A stretch of DNA of 64,000 bases from Chryseobacterium sp. JUb7 (lineage in GTDB: Bacteria > Bacteroidota > Bacteroidia > Flavobacteriales > Weeksellaceae): the NCBI RefSeq assembly GCF_024806495.1, contig NZ_JANUFF010000011.1, positions 62,001-126,000 on the forward strand, given 5' to 3'. The translations under genes and the position numbers were made by a program. The notes under the pieces are model-generated. The model saw only the letters and a list, made by a program, of their open reading frames with translations. It ran no database searches and had not been told where the DNA came from. Positions 24,650-34,179 of the stretch are shown piece after piece; position 1 is the stretch's first letter, and each line of letters starts with the position of its first letter.

Positions 24650-25930
24650 TTGAAAGCAAAAAAAATCTATCAGCAGCTTTACTTTCAGGTTATTATAGCC
24701 ATAATGGCAGGTATTCTTTTAGGAAAGTTTTATCCCGAATTGGGCGAAAAAATGAAACCTTTGGGTGACGGTTTTATCAAACTCGTCAAAATGATTATCG
24801 CTCCGGTAATTTTTATTACGCTGACTTTAGGAATCGCTCACATGACTGACCTGAAAAAAGTCGGAAGAATTGCCATCAAAGCAATGATTTACTTCTTTAC
24901 ATTTTCTACTTTGGCTTTAATTATAGGATTAATCGTAGGGAATATTTTACAGCCAGGACATGGCTTAAATATTGATCCTGCCACATTATCAGGAGATGTT
25001 TCTCAGTATCAGCAAAAAGCACACGAGTCAACACTGACAGGCTTTATCATGAATATCATCCCTGAAACCCTTTTCAGTCCGTTGGTTGGCGAAAACATCC
25101 TGCAGGTGCTTTTAGTAGCTATCTTAATGGGAGTTGCTTTAGTTTTAACCAAAGAGAAAAGTCAAAAAGTAACGGCATTTTTACAGGATCTTTCAACTCC
25201 GGTTTTCAAAATTGTTCATATGCTGATGAAACTGGCTCCGATCGGTGCTTTCGGAGCAATGGCATTTACTATTGGAAAATACGGACTCCATTCTGTTTTG
25301 AACCTTATCTTTTTAGTCGGAACATTTTATATCACTTCAGCATTATTTATAGTCTTGGTTTTGGGCGCTGTTGCCTGGTATAACGGTTTTAATATTTTTA
25401 AACTGATGTATTATCTAAAAGAAGAACTTCTTTTGGTATTGGGAACCAGTTCGTCCGAATCTGCCCTACCCGGAATTATGGAAAAACTTGAAAAAGCCGG
25501 CTGCTCAAGAGCTATTGTCGGTCTGGTGGTTCCCACAGGCTATTCATTTAATCTTGACGGTACTAATATTTACATGACCCTGGCTTCATTATTTATCGCT
25601 CAGGCACTGAATATTCACCTTCCTCTTGAAAAACAGCTGATGCTCCTTTTAGTAGCCATGTTAAGTTCAAAAGGAGCAGCAGGAGTTACGGGAGCAGGAT
25701 TTGTAACCCTGGCGGCCACGCTGGCGGTAGTTCCTGAAATTCCTATTACGGGAATGACTTTAATTTTAGGAATTGACAAATTTATGAGTGAATGCAGAGC
25801 TTTAACCAATGTCATCGGTAATTCTGTAGCTACTGTTGTGGTAGCCAACTGGGAAAAACAGCTGGACAAAGAACAATTACAATATTGTCTGGCACACCCT
25901 AATGAAGTTGAAAAGAAATTGGAAGTTTAA
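24650..25930 (+). CDS. Dicarboxylate/amino acid:cation symporter (DctA/GltP family)
   Basis: The 426 residues belong to the DAACS family: FVKLVKMIIAPVIFITL-like segment, GTSSSESALPGIMEKLEKAG (reentrant hairpin 1), VVPTGYSFNLDGTNIYMTLA (NMDGT-like motif), SKGAAGVTGAGFVTLAATL (hairpin 2) and DKFMSECRALTNVIGNSVAT. About eight membrane helices. It imports C4-dicarboxylates or acidic amino acids with protons or sodium. The start is TTG at 24650, because the homologous N-terminus KAKKIYQQLYFQV directly follows; the next Met is inside helix 1. Confidence 0.9.
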   Translation: MKAKKIYQQLYFQVIIAIMAGILLGKFYPELGEKMKPLGDGFIKLVKMIIAPVIFITLTLGIAHMTDLKKVGRIAIKAMIYFFTFSTLALIIGLIVGNILQPGHGLNIDPATLSGDVSQYQQKAHESTLTGFIMNIIPETLFSPLVGENILQVLLVAILMGVALVLTKEKSQKVTAFLQDLSTPVFKIVHMLMKLAPIGAFGAMAFTIGKYGLHSVLNLIFLVGTFYITSALFIVLVLGAVAWYNGFNIFKLMYYLKEELLLVLGTSSSESALPGIMEKLEKAGCSRAIVGLVVPTGYSFNLDGTNIYMTLASLFIAQALNIHLPLEKQLMLLLVAMLSSKGAAGVTGAGFVTLAATLAVVPEIPITGMTLILGIDKFMSECRALTNVIGNSVATVVVANWEKQLDKEQLQYCLAHPNEVEKKLEV

Positions 25931-25938
25931 TTTATTTA

Positions 25939-26442
25939 ATGAATAAACTACATAATATTCGATTTTTATCAGCTTTACTAATATTAATTCCTTTTTTGGG
26001 GGAATCTCAGCATAAAGATCTTAAGATACGATTAAAAGTCTTACAAAGAGGACAGATTGGAAAAGAATTAGTCTTTGGAAAATGGGATATAAAAGGTGGA
26101 ACAGAAACCCATTTAACATTTTTAGGAACCCTTAAGACAACCCAAGGAAAAACATATAAAATAATGAATTCAACTTGGATTTGGGGATTATCTCGCAGAG
26201 CAACAAATCGAATTCTTATTTTTAATAAAAAGAATCAATATTTAGGAAATTATTATGTTACTTTAAATACTGATTTGCCTACAAAATTAGCAAGTAGAAT
26301 TCTTATCTTTCAAAATACAAACTTGGACTGTGATAAGAAAACTGCATCAAAAATAAGTTTCAAAAATGGTTTACCAAAAACGTTTTTCAGAAAATGCAAA
26401 AATAACTCTGGAGACTTTTATAGTTTCGACGCAACTAACTAA
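25939..26442 (+). CDS. Exported hypothetical protein
   Basis: The 167 residues start with a probable signal peptide (IRFLSALLILIPFLGESQ). The mature part is basic and beta-rich (ETHLTFLGTLKTTQGKTYKI; WIWGLSRRATNRILIFNKK) with two Cys. Not recognised. It begins 8 bp after the symporter stop and may share its transcript. More AT-rich than its neighbours. Confidence 0.55.
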   Translation: MNKLHNIRFLSALLILIPFLGESQHKDLKIRLKVLQRGQIGKELVFGKWDIKGGTETHLTFLGTLKTTQGKTYKIMNSTWIWGLSRRATNRILIFNKKNQYLGNYYVTLNTDLPTKLASRILIFQNTNLDCDKKTASKISFKNGLPKTFFRKCKNNSGDFYSFDATN

Positions 26443-26449
26443 ATAAAAT

Positions 26450-27301
26450 TTATATCAAAATATTCAGGCTTGACGGCTGTACTTTAATATGAATCGGGGA
26501 TTTTATTTTATTGAATTCACCGTCGAGATGCCAATTTTTGGTGTTCACTTTAAATTCAATTTCCGAAACCGGAAGATAAGTGATGTAATCATCATCTTTC
26601 AGTTTTTTTGTAAACATTCTGAACGCGAAAAGCGGAGAATAAGTCAATGGAAACTTTTTAACAAGAACCATATCAACCAAACCATCACTTTTACTGGCAT
26701 TCGGAGCAATGTAAGCGTTATTACCGAACTGTCGGGTATTGGCAATATTGACCATTAAATACTTACCATTGTACTGCTGATATTCTTCCTGTAAAAATTT
26801 AAGTTTAATCGGCTTATAATTGAAAAATGTTTTTAAAGAAACTTTGATATAGTTTTTAAACCCGCGATCGGTTTTTTCAAACTCTTTAACGACCTTTCCG
26901 TCAAATCCTGTTCCTGACACATTGATTGAAAGTTTATCATTAACGGTAAAAGTATCAATCTTTCTGGATTTTTTCTCTTTTATTTTATCTAAAAGCTCCG
27001 TTAAGTTTTTGCTGAACTGTGTTTCATTAGAAAATCCATTTCCTGAGCCCGCCGGAAAAATAGCAAGAATTTTATCGGTACTGATCAGATTTTTTGCGAC
27101 AGTAGAAATTGTGCCATCTCCTCCAATGGCAACAAAAATATCGATGTCATTGAAATGCTTTTCAATAAAATCATCTGTTCCCTGAATAGATTCTGAGATA
27201 TAATACAAAGGATTATCAACCTTAGTTTTAAGCTCATTAAGGAAAGGCTGATAATTTTTTTTTGCCGAAAAAGGATTGATAATAAAGGCTACTTTTTCCA
27301 T
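26450..27301 (-). CDS. Diacylglycerol-kinase-family lipid kinase
   Basis: The 283 residues contain the catalytic-domain motif VAIGGDGTISTVAKNLI (about 57-73) and FPAGSGNGFSNE, both diagnostic of DAGK-catalytic (YegS/DgkB/sphingosine-kinase-like) enzymes, and the C-terminal SDGLVDMVLVK and NWHLDGEF. It would phosphorylate a lipid with ATP. In Bacteroidota, which make sphingolipids, the substrate could be diacylglycerol or a sphingoid base; the sequence does not decide. Confidence 0.9.
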   Translation of the reverse strand: MEKVAFIINPFSAKKNYQPFLNELKTKVDNPLYYISESIQGTDDFIEKHFNDIDIFVAIGGDGTISTVAKNLISTDKILAIFPAGSGNGFSNETQFSKNLTELLDKIKEKKSRKIDTFTVNDKLSINVSGTGFDGKVVKEFEKTDRGFKNYIKVSLKTFFNYKPIKLKFLQEEYQQYNGKYLMVNIANTRQFGNNAYIAPNASKSDGLVDMVLVKKFPLTYSPLFAFRMFTKKLKDDDYITYLPVSEIEFKVNTKNWHLDGEFNKIKSPIHIKVQPSSLNILI

Positions 27302-27395
27302 TGTCGCAAAAATAGAAAATTGATTGCTGATTCTGAACTTATTTCAGGGTTATTTAAATTAAAAAATTATTAATACGAAAAAGCGGATGTTCAAA

Positions 27396-28199
27396 TTAAT
27401 ACTTAATCTTCATTCGCTGCTGAAAATCAGACTTTAAACTTCCCTTCAGATCAGTCCACGGAACCGGAATAATGATATCGCCGATAGCATAATTGGTCGT
27501 AATTTCATTCATATTATAATGAAAATAAAGATTGTTATCATCAAAATAAAAGTTGCTCGTCACCGGAAAATCAATAGAAGCCAAGATACCGAATCCTTTC
27601 TGATCATATTTTTCCATTTGCTGCATCATTGTTGTATTGCAGATGTTTTTCTTTAATATTTCCGACAGTTTATTTTTAGAAATCACAGTAATATCAGACA
27701 ACTGCAGTTTTTTATTATTCTTTAAATCGATAACCTTTTCTACATATCTGTAATTTCCAGAGCTGCCGTCTTCAGAAATATTATCATAGTACTGAATATG
27801 GATAAAACCATTTTTATTTGACTTAAGATTCATCTGAGACGTATTTTCCCATCTTTGGATACCTGCTGTTGAAGTTTTAACACTAGCGTAGGCTTCTTCT
27901 TTTTGCTCTTTAAGGTATTTTTGTAATCCGTTTTTAGAAAAATCTGTGATATTTTTTTTATGGGAATAAATGCTGTCAAGAAGCTTTTTATCATGTAAAT
28001 TGGGAAATACCAAAAGTTTCGACGAATATTTCATAGTAACTGAATCAAAAACTTTAATTGAGTCCTCTTCGATTACTGAATCAACAGGAAAATTAGAAAA
28101 ATTCTGAGTCTGCAAATCTTTATCTTTCATCTTCAACTCTTTACAACCGGATATCGTAAAGAGCGAAATAACCGCCCAAACATAAATGCCCTTTTTCAT
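27396..28199 (-). CDS. DUF3298/DUF4163-type lipoprotein (paralogue 1)
   Basis: The 267-residue product starts at the Met at 28199, where a lipoprotein signal begins (YVWAVISLFTISGCKEL); an upstream in-frame ATG at 28244 would bury the signal. The mature protein has the DUF3298-like end VIDLKNNKKLQLSDIT ... FYFDDNNLYFHYNMNEI and GDIIIPVPWTDLKG. It is a paralogue of the next gene upstream (28277-29104), with the same LKNNKKLQL block. RsiV-like proteins share this fold. Function unknown. Confidence 0.75.
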   Translation of the reverse strand: MKKGIYVWAVISLFTISGCKELKMKDKDLQTQNFSNFPVDSVIEEDSIKVFDSVTMKYSSKLLVFPNLHDKKLLDSIYSHKKNITDFSKNGLQKYLKEQKEEAYASVKTSTAGIQRWENTSQMNLKSNKNGFIHIQYYDNISEDGSSGNYRYVEKVIDLKNNKKLQLSDITVISKNKLSEILKKNICNTTMMQQMEKYDQKGFGILASIDFPVTSNFYFDDNNLYFHYNMNEITTNYAIGDIIIPVPWTDLKGSLKSDFQQRMKIKY

Positions 28200-28244
28200 A
28201 ACAAAGTGTTTCTTCTTATCAGTCAAAAAACATTCCAAAGGCAT

Positions 28245-28270
28245 AAAAAAAGCCTCCCGATAGGAAGCTC
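28245..28270 (-). terminator. Terminator between the DUF3298 paralogues
   Basis: agcctcc (28251-28257) pairs with ggaagct (28263-28269) with one mismatch, followed by six T on the minus strand. It suggests that the two paralogues are transcribed separately. Confidence 0.6.
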
Positions 28271-28276
28271 TTTCAG

Positions 28277-29104
28277 TTATTTCATTTTCATTCTCTGCAT
28301 AAACTCAGGTTTCAGAGTACCTTTAAGCTCCTCCCATGAAATCGGAATAAGAATATCTCCCGCTGCAAAAGCAGTAATTTCATAAGGACTGTAATGGAAA
28401 TACAGATTTTTGTGATCAAAATAGAAATTACCCGTTGCCGGAATTTTGTCTACGATAAGCATATCTGAATTATCAACTGTCCCATTTTCATCTGTCGCAC
28501 CTCCATTCTGCTTATTGATATTTTTTTGCAGAAGTTCTTCCAGTTTATTTTTGGGCATGGAAGTGATATCATTAAGCTGTAGCTTTTTGTTGTTTTTAAG
28601 ATCGAAAATCCTTTCTGCAAATCCGAAGTTATCATGAGCCCCTCCTTCATAAGAGCTCCAGAAATACTCAATATGCATATAATCATTGACATTGGAAACC
28701 ATTTTCATAGAAGCATCCGAATACCATTCCTGATAGTATCTGATATCCGAAAGCCAGTCTTTGGAGTCTTTTTTTACATTGATAAAATAATCGTTCTTTT
28801 CTTTCTCAGTTAATTTTTTAATACCTTCCTTAGAAAAATCCTGGACATCTTTATTGGTATAATAAATACTATCCAACAGCTTTTTATCTTTTATAGTCGG
28901 AAAAACCAGCATTTGAGAGCTAAACTTTATCTTTAAAGAATCATTTAGCATGACAGAATCATTTATTTTTATAGAATCGAGTGTAAATTTTTCCGGCTGA
29001 GTAATCTCTGTTTTATCTGCAGTCGGGCTATCGGATTTTGTCTTATTACAGGCTGAGACAGCAAGTAAGGAAGATAAAGCCAAAACAGCAATTGTATTTT
29101 TCAT
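28277..29104 (-). CDS. DUF3298/DUF4163-type lipoprotein (paralogue 2)
   Basis: The 275 residues have a lipoprotein signal (AVLALSSLLAVSACNKT). The mature part resembles paralogue 1: KKLLDSIYYTNKDVQDFSKE, the EGGAHDNFGFAE block typical of DUF3298, FDLKNNKKLQLNDIT and GDILIPISWEELKG. The GGAH motif is retained here and lost in paralogue 1. Probably a periplasm-facing outer-membrane lipoprotein; role unknown. Confidence 0.78.
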   Translation of the reverse strand: MKNTIAVLALSSLLAVSACNKTKSDSPTADKTEITQPEKFTLDSIKINDSVMLNDSLKIKFSSQMLVFPTIKDKKLLDSIYYTNKDVQDFSKEGIKKLTEKEKNDYFINVKKDSKDWLSDIRYYQEWYSDASMKMVSNVNDYMHIEYFWSSYEGGAHDNFGFAERIFDLKNNKKLQLNDITSMPKNKLEELLQKNINKQNGGATDENGTVDNSDMLIVDKIPATGNFYFDHKNLYFHYSPYEITAFAAGDILIPISWEELKGTLKPEFMQRMKMK

Positions 29105-29183
29105 AATTTAATTTTCTATCCTGAATGCAAAAACCATTCAAATTTTGAATGGTTTTGAAAATATTTAAAAATATTATTAATTT

Positions 29184-31115
29184 CTATTTTTTAATCAGAC
29201 TGATAACCTGATTTTCCTGTTTTGAAGCCACTCCCCAAATCTGTTTAAAAGCAGAATAATATTCTTTAGGGTAATCTGCACTTGTCACTTTTGTAGTAGA
29301 AGTTATTTCCAGTGTATTACCCTTCTGCTCTACGGAATAACTGTATTCAATTTCTTTGTCTTCCGTAACAATCTTTTTGCTTTTAGGAAGCTCCTCAACT
29401 GCATAGCCTTCAGGAATTTCCAAAATTATTTTCTTCACTTTTGTGTAAGGCGAAATAAAATCAATGGTATATTTTCTTGCCTCAACCTGGTCAAATTCAT
29501 TGGAATTTTTATTCAGAAACAACATTGGGTTGATGATCATTTTCTTTCCGATTCTGTCAATCAGATTATCAGAAGAGAAATTCATTGTACTTTCGAAGTC
29601 TCCGTTATTTAGAACTTTGGAATCAATATTCGTAAAATCAATAGCAAAATTTTCCTTATACTGCTTCTTATATTTATCTGTGTTGTCATCATAATTCTCT
29701 TTCGCATACATGGCAAAAGATCCTGTATCTTTATCTGAATAGGTTCCGGAAATACTGCCGTTTTCATTGATCTTTGCATTCGCTGTCAAATAAGTAAAAC
29801 TCGGCTTAGCATTGATCATTGAGAGCTGCTGTACTTTATCTTTTGACAGTAAAATACCGTACTCATTCCAGTCTCTCGGAGGAAGCTGATCCATCGATGA
29901 CTGCTTGGAAGTGGCATCGTACAAATGGTATTCATCATCTACTTTAATGGCGGCAATTACAAAATTCATATTAGAAACATTGGGTGATGCAAGATTGATA
30001 AGTCCATTGCTCACTGTGGAAATAAGAATAGGGTCTGCTTTAATTCCTGCTTCACGCAACATTGCAATCAGAAGAAGATTGATTTCTGCAGCATTTCCTG
30101 TTTTTGTCTCTACCAGTTTTTTTAATCCCTGCTCAGTATAAATCCCTCTGTCTTTATTCCACGTGAAGGTATTTTGAACATATTTAAAGACCGCATCAGC
30201 TTTTTCAATGTCGCTGTTAAGACTTGAAACTCCTGCCGGTAAATTTTCTTTTGCCAGTCTTGTTTTTTTTAATTCTCCTCCGAAGTCTTCATTTTGATAA
30301 AGCCTTTCTTTGATTTGTTCCCATGATGAAGAGTACAGTTTTAATTCTCTGAAATTGGTGGAGTTCAACTCAGCACTGATTTTTGTTCTGTAATTCCTGT
30401 CGTTTTTTACAAACTTTTCTGTTTTGAAACCTTTTAGATTTTCATAACCGAAACGATAAGTTTTATATTGAGTTCCGTACAGATTTTTTTCTTCCACTAC
30501 TCTGTATTTTGGAGTAACAGATCCTGTATAGTTGATATTATAAGCAATATTCAACGGATTTTCCAACACATATTCCGTATATAATGACGGGGTATCCGAT
30601 TCGATCAGGATTTCAGGAATAGAAAACAAAAAGGGTGAAATCACTTCATACTGATACTCTAAAACAGAACCGTCTTTTACATTCGGAAAAGCCAGTTTGG
30701 TTATCGTAACATATTTACTTTCTTTACTTTTAAATTTAGAATTTTTTTCAACTTTAGTCGGAACGGTAACTCCGTTTTCAAGATTATAAGTAAAGGCTTT
30801 CACTTTATTCAAAGTTTCTACGTCACTTCCGCTCTGGTATAAAGGAACTTCAAGATTCAACCAGTCTTCAGCTTTATCTTTATTATAAATTTTAACTCTG
30901 TAAAAGTATTTTTTATGAAGCCATCCTGTAGAGTGATCTACCATGAAATGTAGCGATTTGTATAAAATCTCTGCAGGAGCATTCTCATCTAATGTTGATT
31001 TTGTCTTAGATAAATCTGCATCATTAAATTTAGGCGGATTAAGAAATTCATGTTTTTGTGCATCGATGAGCATAAAGTTCATAGAGCCCAAAACAATCAA
31101 AAATATTTTTTTCAT
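29184..31115 (-). CDS. DUF3857 protein with degenerate transglutaminase-like domain
   Basis: The 643 residues have a signal peptide, an N-terminal DUF3857 beta domain (about 60-240), a transglutaminase-like domain (about 300-410) and a C-terminal DUF3858-like domain. In the transglutaminase region the usual GDCKD is TGNAAEINLLLIAML, so the catalytic Cys is missing, and the usual NH before the second strand is MNFVIAAIKV, so the His is missing. It is therefore probably not an enzyme. Its start lies 2 bp from the stop of the upstream paralogue, so the two are an operon. Confidence 0.82.
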   Translation of the reverse strand: MKKIFLIVLGSMNFMLIDAQKHEFLNPPKFNDADLSKTKSTLDENAPAEILYKSLHFMVDHSTGWLHKKYFYRVKIYNKDKAEDWLNLEVPLYQSGSDVETLNKVKAFTYNLENGVTVPTKVEKNSKFKSKESKYVTITKLAFPNVKDGSVLEYQYEVISPFLFSIPEILIESDTPSLYTEYVLENPLNIAYNINYTGSVTPKYRVVEEKNLYGTQYKTYRFGYENLKGFKTEKFVKNDRNYRTKISAELNSTNFRELKLYSSSWEQIKERLYQNEDFGGELKKTRLAKENLPAGVSSLNSDIEKADAVFKYVQNTFTWNKDRGIYTEQGLKKLVETKTGNAAEINLLLIAMLREAGIKADPILISTVSNGLINLASPNVSNMNFVIAAIKVDDEYHLYDATSKQSSMDQLPPRDWNEYGILLSKDKVQQLSMINAKPSFTYLTANAKINENGSISGTYSDKDTGSFAMYAKENYDDNTDKYKKQYKENFAIDFTNIDSKVLNNGDFESTMNFSSDNLIDRIGKKMIINPMLFLNKNSNEFDQVEARKYTIDFISPYTKVKKIILEIPEGYAVEELPKSKKIVTEDKEIEYSYSVEQKGNTLEITSTTKVTSADYPKEYYSAFKQIWGVASKQENQVISLIKK

Positions 31116-31117
31116 GC

Positions 31118-33010
31118 TTAGATCTTGGTTATTAGAATTTTCGAATTATCAATGTTAATCGTTTTTTTTCTGAAATTGATATAATCGTTATATTTTTCTT
31201 TAGGGTAAATTCCTTTATTTACACGTATTTTCCTGTTTACTTTTATTTCTTCACCATTTTTGACGAAACTCAGTTTATAAGTTCCGAATTCAGAATTAAG
31301 GATAACATCATTCGGCATTTCATCAATTTTATAATTCTTAGGAATGATAAAGCTGATATCAAAATCATCTTCAAAAGACTGTCTCAATTCAAAAGGGAGT
31401 TCCCTGTTTTCTTCAGTTTTATAAATTTCATTCGTAAAAATAGGCACCGACCTGAAAATCATACTACTGCCCGCATTTTTAGAATAGTTTAAAGCCTTAA
31501 AATCTACTTCAAACTTTGCAATGGCAAGATCTCTATCATTGATATAGTTTTTCATTTCAATTTTATCAAAATTTAAAACATCAATACGGTTCTTCAGTAA
31601 ATCATTTCTATCTTTTGGAGATAAATTATTATATAACAAATTAACATCGTACTGACTGCCGCTAAAAGCAAACTGTCCGGCACCGCTGATACTGTTATCT
31701 TCGTTAAGGATAATTTTCAGAGACTGTTTCTCTTTATTCTGTTCAGCAGTGTAGATCGGTGTATTGATCAGTTCAATCCCATTCTTTTTAACGGAAAGCA
31801 CGTTTCGATCTGTCGTTCTGTAACTTAAGTGATTATATGCAAACTGCTGGCTCGTATTTTCCAGCCAAATATTTCCTTTTTCAGTAGGAACCATCAAAAT
31901 AGCATGATTCCCGCCCATTGTTGGAAAATCTTTATCAAAAGAAATCTGTGAGACTCCTGAATTAATTACGCAGTAATAAGAAGGTATTCCTGCTTCATCC
32001 AATAGCGTTTTCATGTAATTGGTAAGCCCTTTACAGTCTCCGTATCCTTTTTTATGCACCTCATCCGGCAACATCGGCATCCATCCTCCAATACCCAGAC
32101 CTACAAAAATATATCTGGTCTTGGCCTGCATATACTGATACAGTTTTTTTACTTTTTCTTCTGTTGATCCCTGAAGCTGTAATGCGGCAACCTCTGCTTT
32201 TATCGTAGGTGTAGAAACAGAAACCGGCTGTATAAGATTGTTGTAATACCATGTTCCAAAATCAGTCCAGTTATTCAGTGTTCCCTGCTTGCCTTCCAGA
32301 TTAAATTTTGTCAATGCAAAACTTACTTTGGGCAAAATCTCTTCAGGCTGCGGCAATAAATCTGCTTCATCCACTGCTTTAACATTCTTATAGGAATAAA
32401 CCTTCACAGCAGTATCACCGGATTCATTGACGGACGCATAATTATATTTTGAAGGATATATTTTAGTTCTTAAATCAATTCCGGATTTATTGATAATTCT
32501 GAATTCAGCTTCTTCCAAAGAGGTTTTTGTACTTGAGAAAGGAACAAAATCAGGAATAAAAATAGTATTTTCATTCGTAATTTCATATGAAAAATCTACG
32601 GTGTAAGGATACTGTGTAGGTGTATACGATAACGCCATAATTCTGCTGTTGGAATAAAATACTCCCTGGCTGTTATTGGCAAAATCTCCAAAGTCAGATT
32701 TTGAATATGACTTTACCTTCTTTCCAGATTCATCATAGATAGTAACTTTAACATTGGAAATACTGTTTCCTTTCTTATAAGGAATATATAATAAGGCCTT
32801 TTCATCACCGTCTTTATTTAAAACAGTGGTAACTGTATTACTTTGATATCTAACTTCATCGATTTTGTTGATCTGAACCGTCATAAAATCTTTTCTAACC
32901 ACTGCATTTGCATTTTTCTTTAAACTTTCGGGAATTGAAGAAACCGGATAAGTCTGGGCAAAGTGCAATGAAGCTATAGATAGGGCTCCGATACAAAGAA
33001 TTTTCATCAT
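31118..33010 (-). CDS. DUF3857 and transglutaminase-like protein
   Basis: A 630-residue exported protein (signal peptide ending near SLHFAQ). Same layout as its downstream neighbour: DUF3857, transglutaminase core, DUF3858. Here the core keeps Cys (KKGYGDCKGLTNYMKTLL) and His (GGNHAILMVPTEKG), while the third position, usually Asp in WxDxT, reads WLENTS, an unusual change. Substrate unknown. First gene of the two-gene unit. Confidence 0.83.
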   Translation of the reverse strand: MMKILCIGALSIASLHFAQTYPVSSIPESLKKNANAVVRKDFMTVQINKIDEVRYQSNTVTTVLNKDGDEKALLYIPYKKGNSISNVKVTIYDESGKKVKSYSKSDFGDFANNSQGVFYSNSRIMALSYTPTQYPYTVDFSYEITNENTIFIPDFVPFSSTKTSLEEAEFRIINKSGIDLRTKIYPSKYNYASVNESGDTAVKVYSYKNVKAVDEADLLPQPEEILPKVSFALTKFNLEGKQGTLNNWTDFGTWYYNNLIQPVSVSTPTIKAEVAALQLQGSTEEKVKKLYQYMQAKTRYIFVGLGIGGWMPMLPDEVHKKGYGDCKGLTNYMKTLLDEAGIPSYYCVINSGVSQISFDKDFPTMGGNHAILMVPTEKGNIWLENTSQQFAYNHLSYRTTDRNVLSVKKNGIELINTPIYTAEQNKEKQSLKIILNEDNSISGAGQFAFSGSQYDVNLLYNNLSPKDRNDLLKNRIDVLNFDKIEMKNYINDRDLAIAKFEVDFKALNYSKNAGSSMIFRSVPIFTNEIYKTEENRELPFELRQSFEDDFDISFIIPKNYKIDEMPNDVILNSEFGTYKLSFVKNGEEIKVNRKIRVNKGIYPKEKYNDYINFRKKTINIDNSKILITKI

Positions 33011-33080
33011 GATTATTAAAATTGAGCAAAAATAATGAAATCTTAATCTCTGCTAAAATTATTTTTAAATATATACCACA

Positions 33081-33110
33081 AAAAAAGACTTCATTTTTGA
33101 AGTCTTTTTT
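33081..33110 (-). terminator. Strong terminator after the C1q/tail-fibre-like gene
   Basis: Thirteen-bp perfect arms aaaaaagacttca/tgaagtctttttt around tttt. Confidence 0.85.
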
Positions 33111-33129
33111 GCCTTTAGATATAATTGTT

Positions 33130-34023
33130 TTATTTAATACGTTTTACGCTAAAATAACCTAATTCAAAATTCCCGTTTACTCCTACAGACAAACCTCTTA
33201 TTAATAAATTAGCACCGTTGCTACCGGTAAAATTCGGTTGCTGTTGTCCCGCATAGAATGCATATGTTTTTGATGCCACCAAATCTACGGCTCCCAGGTA
33301 ATTCATAATTTTAACATCACCATTATTCATATCGTTTACTGTATAAATAGTAAAAACCTGCCATTTATTATCTGTAACATTAAATACTCCGTAATAAAAA
33401 TTTCCATTTAATACATTCCCGTTTTGATTCTGTATTGGAAAATTCATTCCAATCTGATAGGTTCCATCATTAGTTACTTTAAATGAGTTCGTAGTTGTTG
33501 TTCCCGTATATGAATTATAATTATCCACTAATTCGGTCGTAATATTTCCAATGGCTGACCGATTGGTTGTTGCAGAAGGGTTTCCTGTACCAAGAGGAAC
33601 TACCCAATCCTGGCTCATTCTCATTGTCATCTCTTGTGCAACCTGTAGTACTCCGTTGATCATAATTACAGAGCCTGTACCATTTGGCAATGCACTTACG
33701 GTATCGACTATATGCTTCCAAACAGTTCCATCAAAATAGTAGTTTCCCGGAGCTTTCACACCAATGGTTTGACCTGAAGGATTTGAATCTGCTGCCGTAA
33801 CATATACCTGTGCTCCTGTCTGAGCAGCAGTATAGGTCTTAGCTCTTAATTGATCTCCTGTAATTCTTGGAGGAATAATTCCGTCTAAACTTGAAGTGAC
33901 TGTAGGTTTACCGATAACGTCTAATGAGGCTTGGGGATTCGGATTATTAATCCCAACTTGTGCGTTTAAAGAAAAAGACAACGCCATCGAACTGATGGAC
34001 ATTAAAAATGTCGATTTTTTCAT
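33130..34023 (-). CDS. Secreted protein with GINNPNPQASLDV-type N-terminus
   Basis: The 297 residues have a signal peptide (FLMSISSMALSFSLNAQ), then VGINNPNPQASLDVIGK and the stretch GIIPPRITGDQLRAKTYTAA, seen at the start of many flavobacterial surface and fibre-like proteins. The C-terminal half (about 160-297) is Thr/Asn-rich beta sequence ending GNFELGYFSVKRIK, like a C1q/TNF-type or tail-fibre head. No T9SS sorting domain is visible. Function unknown; adhesion or matrix role is a guess. Confidence 0.68.
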   Translation of the reverse strand: MKKSTFLMSISSMALSFSLNAQVGINNPNPQASLDVIGKPTVTSSLDGIIPPRITGDQLRAKTYTAAQTGAQVYVTAADSNPSGQTIGVKAPGNYYFDGTVWKHIVDTVSALPNGTGSVIMINGVLQVAQEMTMRMSQDWVVPLGTGNPSATTNRSAIGNITTELVDNYNSYTGTTTTNSFKVTNDGTYQIGMNFPIQNQNGNVLNGNFYYGVFNVTDNKWQVFTIYTVNDMNNGDVKIMNYLGAVDLVASKTYAFYAGQQQPNFTGSNGANLLIRGLSVGVNGNFELGYFSVKRIK

Positions 34024-34128
34024 CTTTGAGGTTTTTTGTGTGTTTTACGTGCTAAATATAGCTTATTTTTTATAGTTTGCAAATATTATTCATAATTTTA
34101 AAATAAACTTAACATTTTCTAAAATGAA

Positions 34129-34152
34129 AAAAGCTCCTGATTAGGAGCTTTT
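34129..34152 (-). terminator. gyrB terminator
   Basis: Ten-bp arms aaaagctcct/agggagctttt-like (34129-34138, 34143-34152) around four bases, 28 bp past the gyrB stop, with a T-run on the minus strand. Confidence 0.75.
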
Positions 34153-34179
34153 CTAGTCAATATTTTTAACGAATATTAA

